Below, in pieces: positions 30,768 to 39,389 of a stretch of DNA of 48,949 nt. The DNA lies in assembly GCA_017648065.1 (NCBI GenBank), contig JAGCJJ010000084.1, positions 1-48,949 of the forward strand, written 5' to 3'. Source of the stretch: Kiritimatiellia bacterium. Lineage in GTDB: Bacteria; Verrucomicrobiota; Kiritimatiellia; RFP12; UBA3636. A program made the position numbers and the translations under genes. The notes under the pieces were generated by a model. That model had not been told where the DNA came from, did not search any database, and worked only from the letters and a program-made list of their open reading frames with translations. How positions within the stretch are numbered: position 1 is the first letter of the stretch; each line of letters begins with the position of its first letter.

Positions 30768-31772
30768 CTAAAGAGAGCACAATATATCACGGAGCTGCGC
30801 ACAAACCTCATCAAGCGTTGCACCATTGATAGAAGCGCCTGCTGCACGAATATGGCCTCCACCGCCGAGCTTTGCACAAATTGCTGCTGCGTCGTATGGC
30901 TCCTTTGTACGCAGACTTATGTTTACTGGAGCACTAGGCTCAGGCTGTCGGATAAATGCAGCCATTTCCACTCCACGAATTGAGCGCACAACATCCACAA
31001 AATTCTCTGAATCTGAGCCAACGCAGCCCTCTGCAGCAAAATCTTCACTTGTTAAGAAGCCTATAGCAATCTTTCCTTGGGCTTCTACAGTGATGCTACT
31101 GATCAAACGCTGCTGAAGCTTTAGTCGCTTTAATGGTTGAGAACCATATACCTGCTCATTGATATATTCTGATCGAACGCCCTCTGCTAAGAGCTTTGCT
31201 CCTACCTCAAGCGTCAATGGAGAGGTACAGCTATAGGCATAACGCCCTGTATCTGTAACAATACCAACCCAAAGAGCCTCTGCTATTGCCGCATCAAATT
31301 TAGTGCGTGGCATTGCTGCAAGAAGCTGATACACCAGCTCTGAAGTAGCTGCTGCACCCTCGTCAATCAATGCTTCTTGAGCAAAGCCTTCCTTGTAGCC
31401 CATATGGTGATCAATACAAAGAGCCACTCCAATTTTAGGGAAGCTTTCTTGTAGCTGCTCTGGCAAGCGTTTTACTCCATTGCAATCAAGAACAATTAGA
31501 AAATCACTTTCCTGCAATTCCTCGTGAGAAATCACATACTCCATGCCCTGAAGAAAAGCATACTCTGGGCGAAGCTCTGAAAAGCCTGTGCAAAACGCAT
31601 TAAATCCTTGGCTACGCAACCCCAAGCATAAGCCCAACATTGAGCCATAAGCATCTCCATCTGGATGAATATGTGCTGAAATAACAATGCGTGTGGCAGG
31701 GTCTAATCCATCAAGATATGTGGCAATCCTCTTTAGCTGCTCTAAAAACATAGCATTATTTTCTTTATTCAT
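30768..31772 (-). CDS. DHH phosphoesterase, NrnA-like
   Basis: 334 residues from the ATG at 31772, chosen because AAGGTG lies seven bases upstream; an upstream TTG at 31778 is an alternative. DHH domain: SAHIHPDGDAYGSMLG, IVLDCNG, CIDHHMG. C-terminal DHHA1 domain with GGGGHIRAAG. This is the oligoribonuclease/pAp-phosphatase (NrnA) layout, so it probably degrades 2-5-nt RNAs or 3',5'-bisphosphates using Mn2+. The start overlaps the end of the EboE-like gene by 8 nt; it is the last gene of the six-gene unit. Contains one exact GTGGCAGGGTCT word. Confidence 0.93.
   Translation of the reverse strand: MNKENNAMFLEQLKRIATYLDGLDPATRIVISAHIHPDGDAYGSMLGLCLGLRSQGFNAFCTGFSELRPEYAFLQGMEYVISHEELQESDFLIVLDCNGVKRLPEQLQESFPKIGVALCIDHHMGYKEGFAQEALIDEGAAATSELVYQLLAAMPRTKFDAAIAEALWVGIVTDTGRYAYSCTSPLTLEVGAKLLAEGVRSEYINEQVYGSQPLKRLKLQQRLISSITVEAQGKIAIGFLTSEDFAAEGCVGSDSENFVDVVRSIRGVEMAAFIRQPEPSAPVNISLRTKEPYDAAAICAKLGGGGHIRAAGASINGATLDEVCAQLRDILCSL
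31693..31704 (+). repeat. GTGGCAGGGTCT dispersed word (exact)
   Basis: Exact match inside the NrnA-like gene, antisense; the sense strand reads Asp-Pro-Ala-Thr. Confidence 0.65.
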
Positions 31773-32919
31773 TTTCAATCACCTTACTAAAGCAATTTTC
31801 TCTTGCCCACCTTAGCTCACCAAGAAGTCCCTCTTTGATGTCTATTGCTGCACCACTACAGCTATTCCAGACCTCCCAAGTATAGGTTTCACACTCAAAG
31901 TGCTGGCAGCCTGATGCGGCAAGTGCCTCTGCAAAGGCTGCTGATTTTAGTTCCTCAGCTGTGCTTCCCAATAAGCCTGTTGGTGTGATGTATAGCGGCA
32001 CATGGAAATGCACTCTCAGCTCTGCTCCCTCTTGAGAAGCAAATTCAAGTGCTTGAGGAATATCATCAGCTCGATTGATTGCACCATCAGCAGTGCGTTG
32101 AACTGTCTGATGCAAATATGTGCTTTCATTATACTGTGCAAGAATTGCCTTGCCCTCAGCTGTATCAGGAAGCACCATAGCAGCACTTAGCTGAACCTTG
32201 CCAATAAAAATTCCATTTGAGGTAAGCTCACGCACCGCCTCAGCCAAATTCTCAAACTCCACGCTCTGATGTGCTGTATCAAAGCACACACCTAGATAGC
32301 GCTCTAGCTCTGGAGTTAGACCTGCCTCACGGAGCTGCTTAAAGAAATCAATTAGCTCAGGCGTGGTTTCTGGATAGCAGCCTGGCTCTGCCTCAATGCA
32401 AAGCACAATGCGCTTCCCATATTTCTCTTCTACTCCCTGCAAATGCTTAGCTGCAGCAATATAATTTTCTATTGCTTTGGCATGAGGCTCATTCCATGCC
32501 TTAAAATTTGCTGGTGATGTGGAAATACTCCCATACTCAACATTATCCGGAAGAAGCTGAGCAAGAATATTTGCAGAACGCTTTGTATATTCCAAGCGCT
32601 CCTCCATATCCCACGCAGGACGATACACCTCATCCTTTACTTGAACACCATGAAATGTACCAAAAGGAAAGGCATTCATTGTAAAAGCAAAAAGCCTGTT
32701 GCTACGCATCAGCTGAAGCAATGCCTGTAGCAAAAATGGATTTGTGGTAAGCTCATCAACTGCCTTTGCAGCAAGCCTAAGCCCTACACCAAAGCGTTCA
32801 CCAAAAAGAGAGAACTCTTTGCCTATTGGTGCGGCAAAATCTGTTATTGCCTGCATAACATCACCAATGCCCTCGCCTTTATGGACATTCATGCAGTATG
32901 TCAAAAACTTTTTACTCAT
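31765..32919 (-). CDS. EboE-like TIM-barrel protein
   Basis: 384 residues. TYCMNVHKGEGIGDVM at the N-terminus, AFPFGTFHGVQVKDEVY, IEAEPGCYPETTPELIDFF, YLGVCFDTAHQSVEF, and a metal-site-like VHFHVPLY match the EboE branch of xylose-isomerase-like barrels. In complete ebo clusters EboE helps move or process a terpenoid or other metabolite precursor with EboA-D and EboF; none of those lies here. The gene sits between nfo, another protein of the same barrel type, and the NrnA-like gene (8-nt overlap). AAGGAG precedes the ATG. The family call is from motif memory; the function is unknown in this context. Confidence 0.75.
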   Translation of the reverse strand: MSKKFLTYCMNVHKGEGIGDVMQAITDFAAPIGKEFSLFGERFGVGLRLAAKAVDELTTNPFLLQALLQLMRSNRLFAFTMNAFPFGTFHGVQVKDEVYRPAWDMEERLEYTKRSANILAQLLPDNVEYGSISTSPANFKAWNEPHAKAIENYIAAAKHLQGVEEKYGKRIVLCIEAEPGCYPETTPELIDFFKQLREAGLTPELERYLGVCFDTAHQSVEFENLAEAVRELTSNGIFIGKVQLSAAMVLPDTAEGKAILAQYNESTYLHQTVQRTADGAINRADDIPQALEFASQEGAELRVHFHVPLYITPTGLLGSTAEELKSAAFAEALAASGCQHFECETYTWEVWNSCSGAAIDIKEGLLGELRWARENCFSKVIENE

Positions 32920-32947
32920 CGCTTCTCCTTGTTTTAGCGTAAGTGCA

Positions 32948-33793
32948 CTACTTGCGTAATTCTTTCAGTAAGGCAATTTCCTTTGCATAGCCATCAAGCT
33001 CATTTGGCGTTTCCAATAGGAATGGGAGATGGCGTAGCTTTGGATGGTTAATTACGCGAGCAATAGCATCAACAGGAAGCTGTCCCTCACCAAGCTTTGC
33101 ATGGCGATCCTTATGTGCTGCAAGTGTATTCAGGCTACCATTAAGATGAATTGCCTTTAGGCGATTAAGCCCAATTACATTATCAAATTCTGCGATCACA
33201 CCATCAAGGTCCGACACAATATCGTAGCCTCCATCCCAGATATGGCAAGTATCAAGGCAAACACCTAGCTGCTGGGATTGCTCAACATTATCAATGATTG
33301 TGCGAAGTTCCTCAAAGCTTCTGCCAATTTCACTACCCTTTCCTGCCATTGTTTCCAACAATACAAGTGTATGCTGTTCTGGAGAAAGAATGCGATTTAA
33401 TAAATCACAAATTAGCTCAATTCCCTTTTCTACACCTTGCTGCACGTGACTACCAGGATGAAAATTGTAGTAGCTGTTAGGAGTATATTCAAGACGCTTT
33501 AGGTCATCCGACATTACCTCAAAAGCAAACTCACGGATACGCTCATCTGCAGCACAAGCATTAAGTGTGTATGGTGCATGGGCAACTATTGGCCCAATAT
33601 CATTTTCTTCTGCTAGCTTTAGATAAGCATCAACATCCTTTTGTGAAATTGGCTTTGCTGCTCCGCCACGTGGATTGCGGGTAAAGAACTGAAAGGTGTT
33701 TGCACCAATTTCAAGTGCTGTCTTACCCATTGCCAAATAACCATTAGAGGAGGATAAATGGCAGCCAACCTTAAATACATCCGTATTACTCAT
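32948..33793 (-). CDS. nfo: Endonuclease IV
   Basis: 281-residue AP endonuclease that cleaves 5' of abasic sites. All nine zinc ligands are recognisable in order: His in VAHAPYTLN, His in NFHPGSH, Glu in LLETMAG, Asp and His in [13 protein letters not shown], His in KAIHLNGS, Asp and His in [11 protein letters not shown], Glu in LLETPNE. The usual HLNDS is HLNGS here, a change next to a ligand but not of one. Its start overlaps the end of hisF by 8 nt, with AAGGATG inside hisF as the ribosome site, so the two are coupled. Confidence 0.96.
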   Translation of the reverse strand: MSNTDVFKVGCHLSSSNGYLAMGKTALEIGANTFQFFTRNPRGGAAKPISQKDVDAYLKLAEENDIGPIVAHAPYTLNACAADERIREFAFEVMSDDLKRLEYTPNSYYNFHPGSHVQQGVEKGIELICDLLNRILSPEQHTLVLLETMAGKGSEIGRSFEELRTIIDNVEQSQQLGVCLDTCHIWDGGYDIVSDLDGVIAEFDNVIGLNRLKAIHLNGSLNTLAAHKDRHAKLGEGQLPVDAIARVINHPKLRHLPFLLETPNELDGYAKEIALLKELRK

Positions 33794-34568
33794 AACACAT
33801 CCTTACTGGAACATTTAGCTCATGCAAGCGATCCTTGATGCTCTTAATGGTATATTCACCTGTGTGAACCATACCAGCAACAATAGCGGCATCTGCATGA
33901 GCAATATTAAAGGCATCTGCAAGATGCTCTGGCTTACCTGCTCCACCAGAAGCAACAACTGGGATACCAACTGCATCTGCTATCAGCTGAGTAATCTCTA
34001 GCTGAAAGCCTGCGCGTGTGCCATCTGCATCAACTGAGTTTACCACAATCTCACCGGCACCCTCACCCTCTGCACGCTTTGCCCATTCAACCGCATCAAT
34101 ACCTGTGCGATTGCGGAAGCCGCGTGTAGTAATCTCATAGCCAGATGGACATTTTGCCAAATCATCTGTCTTTACAGGGTCCATACCAAGCACAATGCAC
34201 TGAGAGCCAAATGCACGAGCTCCCTCGCCAATCAAGGCTGGCTTAGCTACTGCTAGCGAATTAACAGAAACCTTCTCCGCTCCAGCAAGTAAAATCTTTG
34301 ACATATCCTCAAGAGAGGAAACACCACCACCAACCGCAAATGGAATGCGAATAGCCTTTGCAACTGCTGCTACCATTGCTAAATCTGTTGGTCTATGCTC
34401 GGCAGAGGCTGTAATATCATAAACAACTAGCTCATCGCAACCCTCAAGATAATAACGCTCTGCAAGCTCTACTGGGTCGCCTAAATCAATGTTATTCTGA
34501 AATTTCACACCCTTTGTTACACGATTCTTGATTACATCGAGGCATGGGATAATTCGTCTTGTTAGCAT
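33786..34568 (-). CDS. hisF: Imidazole glycerol phosphate synthase subunit HisF
   Basis: 260-residue cyclase subunit of histidine synthesis that turns PRFAR plus ammonia into IGP and AICAR. Catalytic Asp11 in RIIPCLDVI and the second Asp in [13 protein letters not shown] are present, with [17 protein letters not shown] and [11 protein letters not shown] as the phosphate sites. HisF needs HisH for ammonia; no other his gene is in the window, so the pathway must be scattered. GGAG precedes the ATG. It lies 32 bp downstream of queA. Confidence 0.96.
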   Translation of the reverse strand: MLTRRIIPCLDVIKNRVTKGVKFQNNIDLGDPVELAERYYLEGCDELVVYDITASAEHRPTDLAMVAAVAKAIRIPFAVGGGVSSLEDMSKILLAGAEKVSVNSLAVAKPALIGEGARAFGSQCIVLGMDPVKTDDLAKCPSGYEITTRGFRNRTGIDAVEWAKRAEGEGAGEIVVNSVDADGTRAGFQLEITQLIADAVGIPVVASGGAGKPEHLADAFNIAHADAAIVAGMVHTGEYTIKSIKDRLHELNVPVRMCYE

Positions 34569-34600
34569 TTTTACTCCGTAATATCAATTTGGGTTTGTGA

Positions 34601-35653
34601 TTAAATTATTAGCATGCAATCGCCATAGCTATAAAAGCGATACTTCTCTTGAATTGCTGCTTGATAAGCCTTAAAAATTTTGTCGCTACCAGCTAGGGCA
34701 CAAATCATCATAAGCAAGGTAGAGCAAGGCAAATGGAAATTTGTAAGCATTATATCAACTGCCTTAAATTCATAAGGAGGATAAATAAATGCAGTACTGC
34801 GGGCCTTCTCAGCTGTCACCACACCATTATGAGAGGAAGCAGAGGTCTCAAGTGTGCGAACGCTTGTGCTACCAACTGCAAGGACTCTGCCACCGCGTGC
34901 CTTACACTCTGCCACAGCCTTAGCTGTAGAGCTTGGCACTTCATAGCGCTCTGCATCCATCACATGCTCCTCAACATTTGCTACCTTAACTGGCCTGAAT
35001 GTGCCAGGTCCAACATGTAGAGTAACAAATTCACGAGCAACTCCCTTTTCAGAAAGTTTATCAAGTAGAGCATTTGAAAAATGTAAGCCAGCAGTAGGAG
35101 CAGCAACAGCACCCTTCTCACGTGCGTACACAGTCTGATAGCGTTCCTTATCTAGCTCAACACGCTCATCGCCATTTGCACGATGAATGTATGGTGGGAC
35201 TGGTGGCACTCCATGTTTATCAAGGATTTCAAAGAAATCACCCTCAGAAGCAACTGTTACATCAACCTTGCCATCCTCATATTTTGCCTGAACCGTTGCT
35301 TTAATCTCTCCCTCAGCAAGAAGCATTACTGCTCCCGGACGCATTGGGCGAGAGCTCTTGCACATCACAGTCCATGCACCTGGCATTCTAACTGATGGCT
35401 CAATAAAAAGCACCTCCACCTTGCCAGGTGTATCCTCCCATGTGCCAAATGCACGTGCAGAAAATACGCGTGTATCATTAAACACCATCAAATCCTGAGG
35501 TGTAAGATAATCAACAATGTCAGCAATGTGCTTATGCTCTATTTCTCCAGTATCACGATGAAGCACAAGCATACGTGAAATGCCGCGCTCTGCAGGTGGT
35601 TCTTGAGCAATCAGCTCTTCTGGTAAAATATAATCAAAATCTGAGGTTAACAT
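34601..35653 (-). CDS. queA: S-adenosylmethionine:tRNA ribosyltransferase-isomerase QueA
   Basis: 350 residues, standard length. Transfers the ribosyl part of SAM to preQ1 at the tRNA wobble base to make epoxyqueuosine. Family motifs: DFDYILPEELIAQEPP, MVFNDTRVF, GAVAAPTAGLHFS, VTLHVGPGTFRPV, VGSTSVRTLE and MLTNFHLPCSTLLM. The Shine-Dalgarno is weak. It lies 37 bp downstream of the heptosyltransferase gene and 32 bp upstream of hisF in the same unit. Two GTGGCAGAGT relatives of the dispersed word fall in it (about 34884 and 34905). Confidence 0.96.
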   Translation of the reverse strand: MLTSDFDYILPEELIAQEPPAERGISRMLVLHRDTGEIEHKHIADIVDYLTPQDLMVFNDTRVFSARAFGTWEDTPGKVEVLFIEPSVRMPGAWTVMCKSSRPMRPGAVMLLAEGEIKATVQAKYEDGKVDVTVASEGDFFEILDKHGVPPVPPYIHRANGDERVELDKERYQTVYAREKGAVAAPTAGLHFSNALLDKLSEKGVAREFVTLHVGPGTFRPVKVANVEEHVMDAERYEVPSSTAKAVAECKARGGRVLAVGSTSVRTLETSASSHNGVVTAEKARSTAFIYPPYEFKAVDIMLTNFHLPCSTLLMMICALAGSDKIFKAYQAAIQEKYRFYSYGDCMLII

Positions 35654-35690
35654 ATCAATTTATTTTTCACTCTTAATCATTTTTTGATGC

Positions 35691-36671
35691 CTAACGCTTC
35701 AATAGCTTACATACAGCATCAAACATCATATCAACGGAAATTCCCGTCATACACTCCATTGTTCCTTTAGGGCAAACACGCTTCCTGCATGGCGTACAAT
35801 TATTTGCTCGTACAACAAGATTTCCTTCCCCATAAGGGCCAGTACGCAAAGGCGAAGTAGGACCAAATGGAACAGCCACTGGAATACCTGTTACCACACC
35901 CATATGCATAGGACCTGAATCATTAGAAACAAGCACATTCATTTGCTTTAGAGCAGCCATTGTTTCTGCAATTGAGGTTACACCACACAAATTCACACCA
36001 TGCTTTGTAGCAGCAACTATTTCATCACCAAGCTGCTTTTCGCCAGGTCCGCCAACAACATAAATAGCAGCATTAAGCTCGCGCTCCATTTTTTCTGCCA
36101 ACTTTATAAAATTTTCTGCTGGCCAATTTTTTGTTACCCAACGAGAAACTGGAGCAATCGCAATACGTACTGCAGGCTCAAAATCAGATTTAGGAAGTGC
36201 ATATTGTGGCAGGGTCAGCGGATACATTGGCTCCGCAGGAACAGGCACATTAAGATAACGAAGTGTATCATAACACTCTTCTACTGCATGACGGTTACGA
36301 TTCTTCTTCCCAGCAAGTGCATGATAGAACAAAGGAGAGCCTTCTCCCGCAAAAGAAGGGCCAATACGTTTTTTTGCGCGTGCTAATCTTGCTACCAATG
36401 CACTTTTCATAAGACCCTGAAAATCAACAACCATATCATATTCATCCAAGCGATGTAGCATGCGTAAATCGCGAAAATATTGGCGAGTCTTTGACGGATG
36501 TGCTATCTCAATCACTTTATCTACACAAGCCAAACAGCGAACAATGCTTGCAAATGCGGGATGAACTGTCCAATGAATCTCGGCATTGAAATGCTGCTTC
36601 AATGCTGCAACAGAAGGAAGTGCATGCAGTATATCACCAAAAGAGCTAAGTTTAACAACAAGTATTTTCAT
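35691..36671 (-). CDS. Heptosyltransferase-family (GT9) protein
   Basis: 326 residues of the ADP-heptose:LPS heptosyltransferase family. N-terminal MKILVVKLSSFGDILHALPSV matches WaaC/WaaF, followed by VDFQGLMKSAL, and the C-terminal nucleotide site VSNDSGPMHMG...PFGPTSPLRTGPYG. This supports an LPS core and so a Gram-negative envelope; WaaC versus WaaF cannot be settled. The Cys-rich stretch CTPCRKRVCPKGTMECM near the C-terminus is typical of some members and may bind metal. First gene of the six-gene unit, with a promoter about 60 bp upstream. Confidence 0.92.
   Translation of the reverse strand: MKILVVKLSSFGDILHALPSVAALKQHFNAEIHWTVHPAFASIVRCLACVDKVIEIAHPSKTRQYFRDLRMLHRLDEYDMVVDFQGLMKSALVARLARAKKRIGPSFAGEGSPLFYHALAGKKNRNRHAVEECYDTLRYLNVPVPAEPMYPLTLPQYALPKSDFEPAVRIAIAPVSRWVTKNWPAENFIKLAEKMERELNAAIYVVGGPGEKQLGDEIVAATKHGVNLCGVTSIAETMAALKQMNVLVSNDSGPMHMGVVTGIPVAVPFGPTSPLRTGPYGEGNLVVRANNCTPCRKRVCPKGTMECMTGISVDMMFDAVCKLLKR
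36206..36217 (+). repeat. GTGGCAGGGTCA dispersed word (11/12)
   Basis: Inside the heptosyltransferase gene, antisense; the sense strand reads Leu-Thr-Leu-Pro-Gln, a different frame from the Asp-Pro-Ala-Thr copies. Confidence 0.5.
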
Positions 36672-36731
36672 TATCTGCTTATACTTTTTCTACAAAATTG
36701 ACTAATTTTTCAAAACAAAATTTATATATAA

Positions 36732-36760
36732 ATTTTATCACGAATAAGCACAATAATCAA
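36732..36760 (-). promoter_or_regulatory. Promoter of the heptosyltransferase-nrnA unit
   Basis: Minus strand: TTGATT (36755-36760), 17-bp spacer, TAAAAT (36732-36737) preceded by TGA. It lies about 60 bp before the first ATG of the six genes 30768-36671, none of which has a gap above 40 bp to the next. Confidence 0.65.
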
Positions 36761-36875
36761 CAAATAACCTCAAACAACTCAAAGTCATAGACAAATGCCT
36801 TCAGCCACAAGCAAACGCATATTATCTAAAACAAACGGCTCAATATGCAACGTTTAAGTGCACAACTGACTGGAA

Positions 36876-39326
36876 TTATAGCTCTATGCAGCAATCTGCT
36901 GCTGCAATAACATCATCATTATGCTCGATTACAATAATTGTGTGGCCTTTATCGCGTAGCTTCATAAAGCATTCAACCAAGCGGCGAACATCTGCAAAAT
37001 GAAGACCAATTGTAGGCTCATCAAGCACATAAAGTGTGCGCTTATCCGCAGGTCGTGAAAGCTCTGCCGCTAGCTTTAGCCGCTGCGCCTCACCTCCTGA
37101 AAGCGTTGCCCCTGCCTGACCAAGCTTGAGATACCCAAGCCCAACCTCAGCAAGCAGCTCCAACTTTGAGCGTAGCTGAGGAATTGCATCAAAAACACTT
37201 ATCGCCTCAGCAACAGTCAAATCTAAGACTTGCGCAATTGAGCGTCCGGCATAATGCACCTCAAGAGTCTCACGATTATATCGCGTGCCACCGCACTGCT
37301 CACAGGTAATAGTAACATCTGGCAAAAAGCTCATCTCAAGCTCTTTTACACCAGTTCCCTTGCATACCTCACAGCGTCCACCTTTGACATTAAAGCTAAA
37401 GCGTGTGGCAGTGTACCCCCTTGCCTTTGCTGCAGGTGTTGCTGCAAATAAATCTCTGATTATGCCAAACACACCCATGTAAGTAAGCAAATTACTTCTA
37501 TCGGAACGGCCAAATGGTGTAGCATCTATTGCAATGAGCTTATCAATTTGATCTAGCCCATCAATGCAATCGCAATCAATATACCCGTTAGGAAGCGTGC
37601 CACGATTTGCCAAATATGTGGCGACATTTTCACAAAGCACCTCGTTTACAAGTGTAGATTTTCCTACACCAGAACGACCTGTAACAACAGTAAATTTCCC
37701 TAATGGGAACTCAGCATCCAGTTTTGGCAAGCAATACTTTTGTGCACCGTACACCTTAATCGAGCCAAAATTCTGCTCTACTTTAGGCGGAATTAGCGGC
37801 TTCTCGCGTCCTGATAAAAATGCACCAGTGATAGAAGCAGGATTAGCCTCAATTTCCTTTGGTGTGCCTACTGCAAGTATCTCACCACCCTCAACACCGG
37901 CACCAGGACCCAAATCCACAACATAATCTGCAGCTTGGATAATAATTGGATCGTGCTCTACTACAACAACTGTATTGCCTTGCTTTTGGAGCTGACGCAA
38001 CAGCTCTGCCAATAGCTGGGTATCAGACGAATGCAAACCAATTGTAGGCTCATCTAGCACATATAGTACGCCTGTAAGATTACCTCCTAAGTGCGAAGCA
38101 AGGCGAATGCGCTGCAATTCACCACGAGAAAGTGTGCGCCCCTCTCGTGCAAGTGTGAGATAGCCAACACGAAGCTGACACAATAAATCTACTCGCGAGA
38201 AAATTCCTTCAAGCACCGGAGCAACGAGTTGTGCTTGCTCAATGGTCAAATCAAGCCCCTGCAGCCAACCTTTGAGCTCATCAATTTGTAAAGCATAAAC
38301 TTCTGCAATATTTTTTGAGCCTGACGGATGTGGCAGGGTGCATGCTAAAATTTGAGGAGAAAAGCGAGTCCCATTGCAAGCACTGCAAGTAACAAGTGTT
38401 GCTCCTTCTACTTGTTTTGCAGAAGTAATTGGCTCTTGCTTTTTGCCATTTTGAATGCATTTACCTAAGCCGTGGCATTGTGGGCATGCACCAATAGCAC
38501 TATTGCTAGAAAAAGCCTTTGCTGTAAGCAATTCAAAACCCGGATAATCACAATTGAAGCATTTATTATGCTCCGAATAGCAAAGCTCCTGCTCCTCTTC
38601 TCCCTTTGGTGCACAAATGCAACGCATAGTGCCTTTGCCAATGCGCATTGCCAGTTCTACGGAATCTGTAACGCGATGACGTGCGCCCTCGCGAACTACA
38701 ATGCGATCTACAACTGCCTCAATTGTTGCTGCTTCTTTTTTTGAAATATAATCAGACGCCTCTTCAAGCTCAATAATTTCGCCATTTATGCGAACACGTA
38801 CAAAGCCCATCAATTCCGCATAACGAAGCGCTTCCTCAATCGCGCCTTTAGAGCCATCCTTCAACAATGGTGTCAAAATTGTAAGTCGCGTTCCTTCTGG
38901 TTTAGAGAGGAGTTCCTCAACAACTAGCTCTGGGCTTGTGCTTTTTAATAATTGTCCGCAGTTAGGACAATGCACTTCACCTAGCTTAGCAAATAGCACC
39001 TCAAAATAATCAGAAAGCTCTGTAATTGTGGCCAAAGTTGCACGAGCAGTTGGTTGAACTGAATTTTGCTCAATCGCAATTGCTGGGGCAAGGCCATCAA
39101 CAGAATCTACGTCAGGGCGAGACAGATTGTTGAGATATTGTCGTGCAGCAGCAGGAAGACTCTCAAGATAACGGCGGCGACCTTCTGCAAAAATAGTATC
39201 AAATGCAAGCGTTGATTTACCAGAGCCAGAAACTCCAGTAATCACAGTAATTGCATTCTGAGGAATTTCCACAGAAACATTTTTCAGATTGTGCTCTCTA
39301 GCACCACGAATGATTATTTTTCCCAT
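36876..39326 (-). CDS. uvrA: UvrA-type excision nuclease ATPase, compact form
   Basis: 816 residues against about 940 for typical UvrA. NBD1 Walker A GVSGSGKST (31-39), signature LSRGELQRIRLA (about 398-409), Walker B LYVLDEPTIGLH; NBD2 Walker A GRSGVGKST (about 547-556), signature LSGGEAQRLKLA (about 741-752), second DEPTIGLH. Zinc modules are present (CFNC...CPQC; CSAC; CEVC...CEQC), as is a UvrB-binding-like region (about 125-240). Shortened parts: the linker after the first zinc module, and the C-terminus, which stops at DCCIEL where others continue GPEGG with a further 40-60 residues. The NBD1 signature has Arg for the first Gly. It may be the main UvrA or a UvrA2-like paralogue. Confidence 0.9.
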   Translation of the reverse strand: MGKIIIRGAREHNLKNVSVEIPQNAITVITGVSGSGKSTLAFDTIFAEGRRRYLESLPAAARQYLNNLSRPDVDSVDGLAPAIAIEQNSVQPTARATLATITELSDYFEVLFAKLGEVHCPNCGQLLKSTSPELVVEELLSKPEGTRLTILTPLLKDGSKGAIEEALRYAELMGFVRVRINGEIIELEEASDYISKKEAATIEAVVDRIVVREGARHRVTDSVELAMRIGKGTMRCICAPKGEEEQELCYSEHNKCFNCDYPGFELLTAKAFSSNSAIGACPQCHGLGKCIQNGKKQEPITSAKQVEGATLVTCSACNGTRFSPQILACTLPHPSGSKNIAEVYALQIDELKGWLQGLDLTIEQAQLVAPVLEGIFSRVDLLCQLRVGYLTLAREGRTLSRGELQRIRLASHLGGNLTGVLYVLDEPTIGLHSSDTQLLAELLRQLQKQGNTVVVVEHDPIIIQAADYVVDLGPGAGVEGGEILAVGTPKEIEANPASITGAFLSGREKPLIPPKVEQNFGSIKVYGAQKYCLPKLDAEFPLGKFTVVTGRSGVGKSTLVNEVLCENVATYLANRGTLPNGYIDCDCIDGLDQIDKLIAIDATPFGRSDRSNLLTYMGVFGIIRDLFAATPAAKARGYTATRFSFNVKGGRCEVCKGTGVKELEMSFLPDVTITCEQCGGTRYNRETLEVHYAGRSIAQVLDLTVAEAISVFDAIPQLRSKLELLAEVGLGYLKLGQAGATLSGGEAQRLKLAAELSRPADKRTLYVLDEPTIGLHFADVRRLVECFMKLRDKGHTIIVIEHNDDVIAAADCCIEL
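38330..38341 (+). repeat. GTGGCAGGGTGC dispersed word
   Basis: 10-bp core exact, antisense in uvrA; the sense strand reads Thr-Leu-Pro-His. A GTGGCAGTGT relative lies at about 37405. Confidence 0.5.
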
Positions 39327-39331
39327 AATTG

Positions 39332-39383
39332 GCGGACTAAAGTCCGCTTCTCCGATATTAAAAAGTCCGCTTCTCCGATATTA
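39332..39383. repeat. 22-bp tandem duplication with a small hairpin
   Basis: A 22-bp unit starting AAAGTCCGCTTCTCC occurs at 39339-39360 and 39362-39383. The first copy forms a hairpin with GCGGACT just before it (39332-39338, two-base loop, AGTCCGC). It lies between the nucleoside phosphorylase and uvrA genes, ending a few bases before the uvrA start on the minus strand, so it would be in the uvrA leader. Confidence 0.8.
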
Positions 39384-39389
39384 ATTTGG

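Noticed and set aside
36840..36876. Frameshift in the uvrA 3' end
   Set aside because: None of the three minus-strand frames after the stop encodes the expected GPEGG tail, so a simple frameshift does not explain the short protein.
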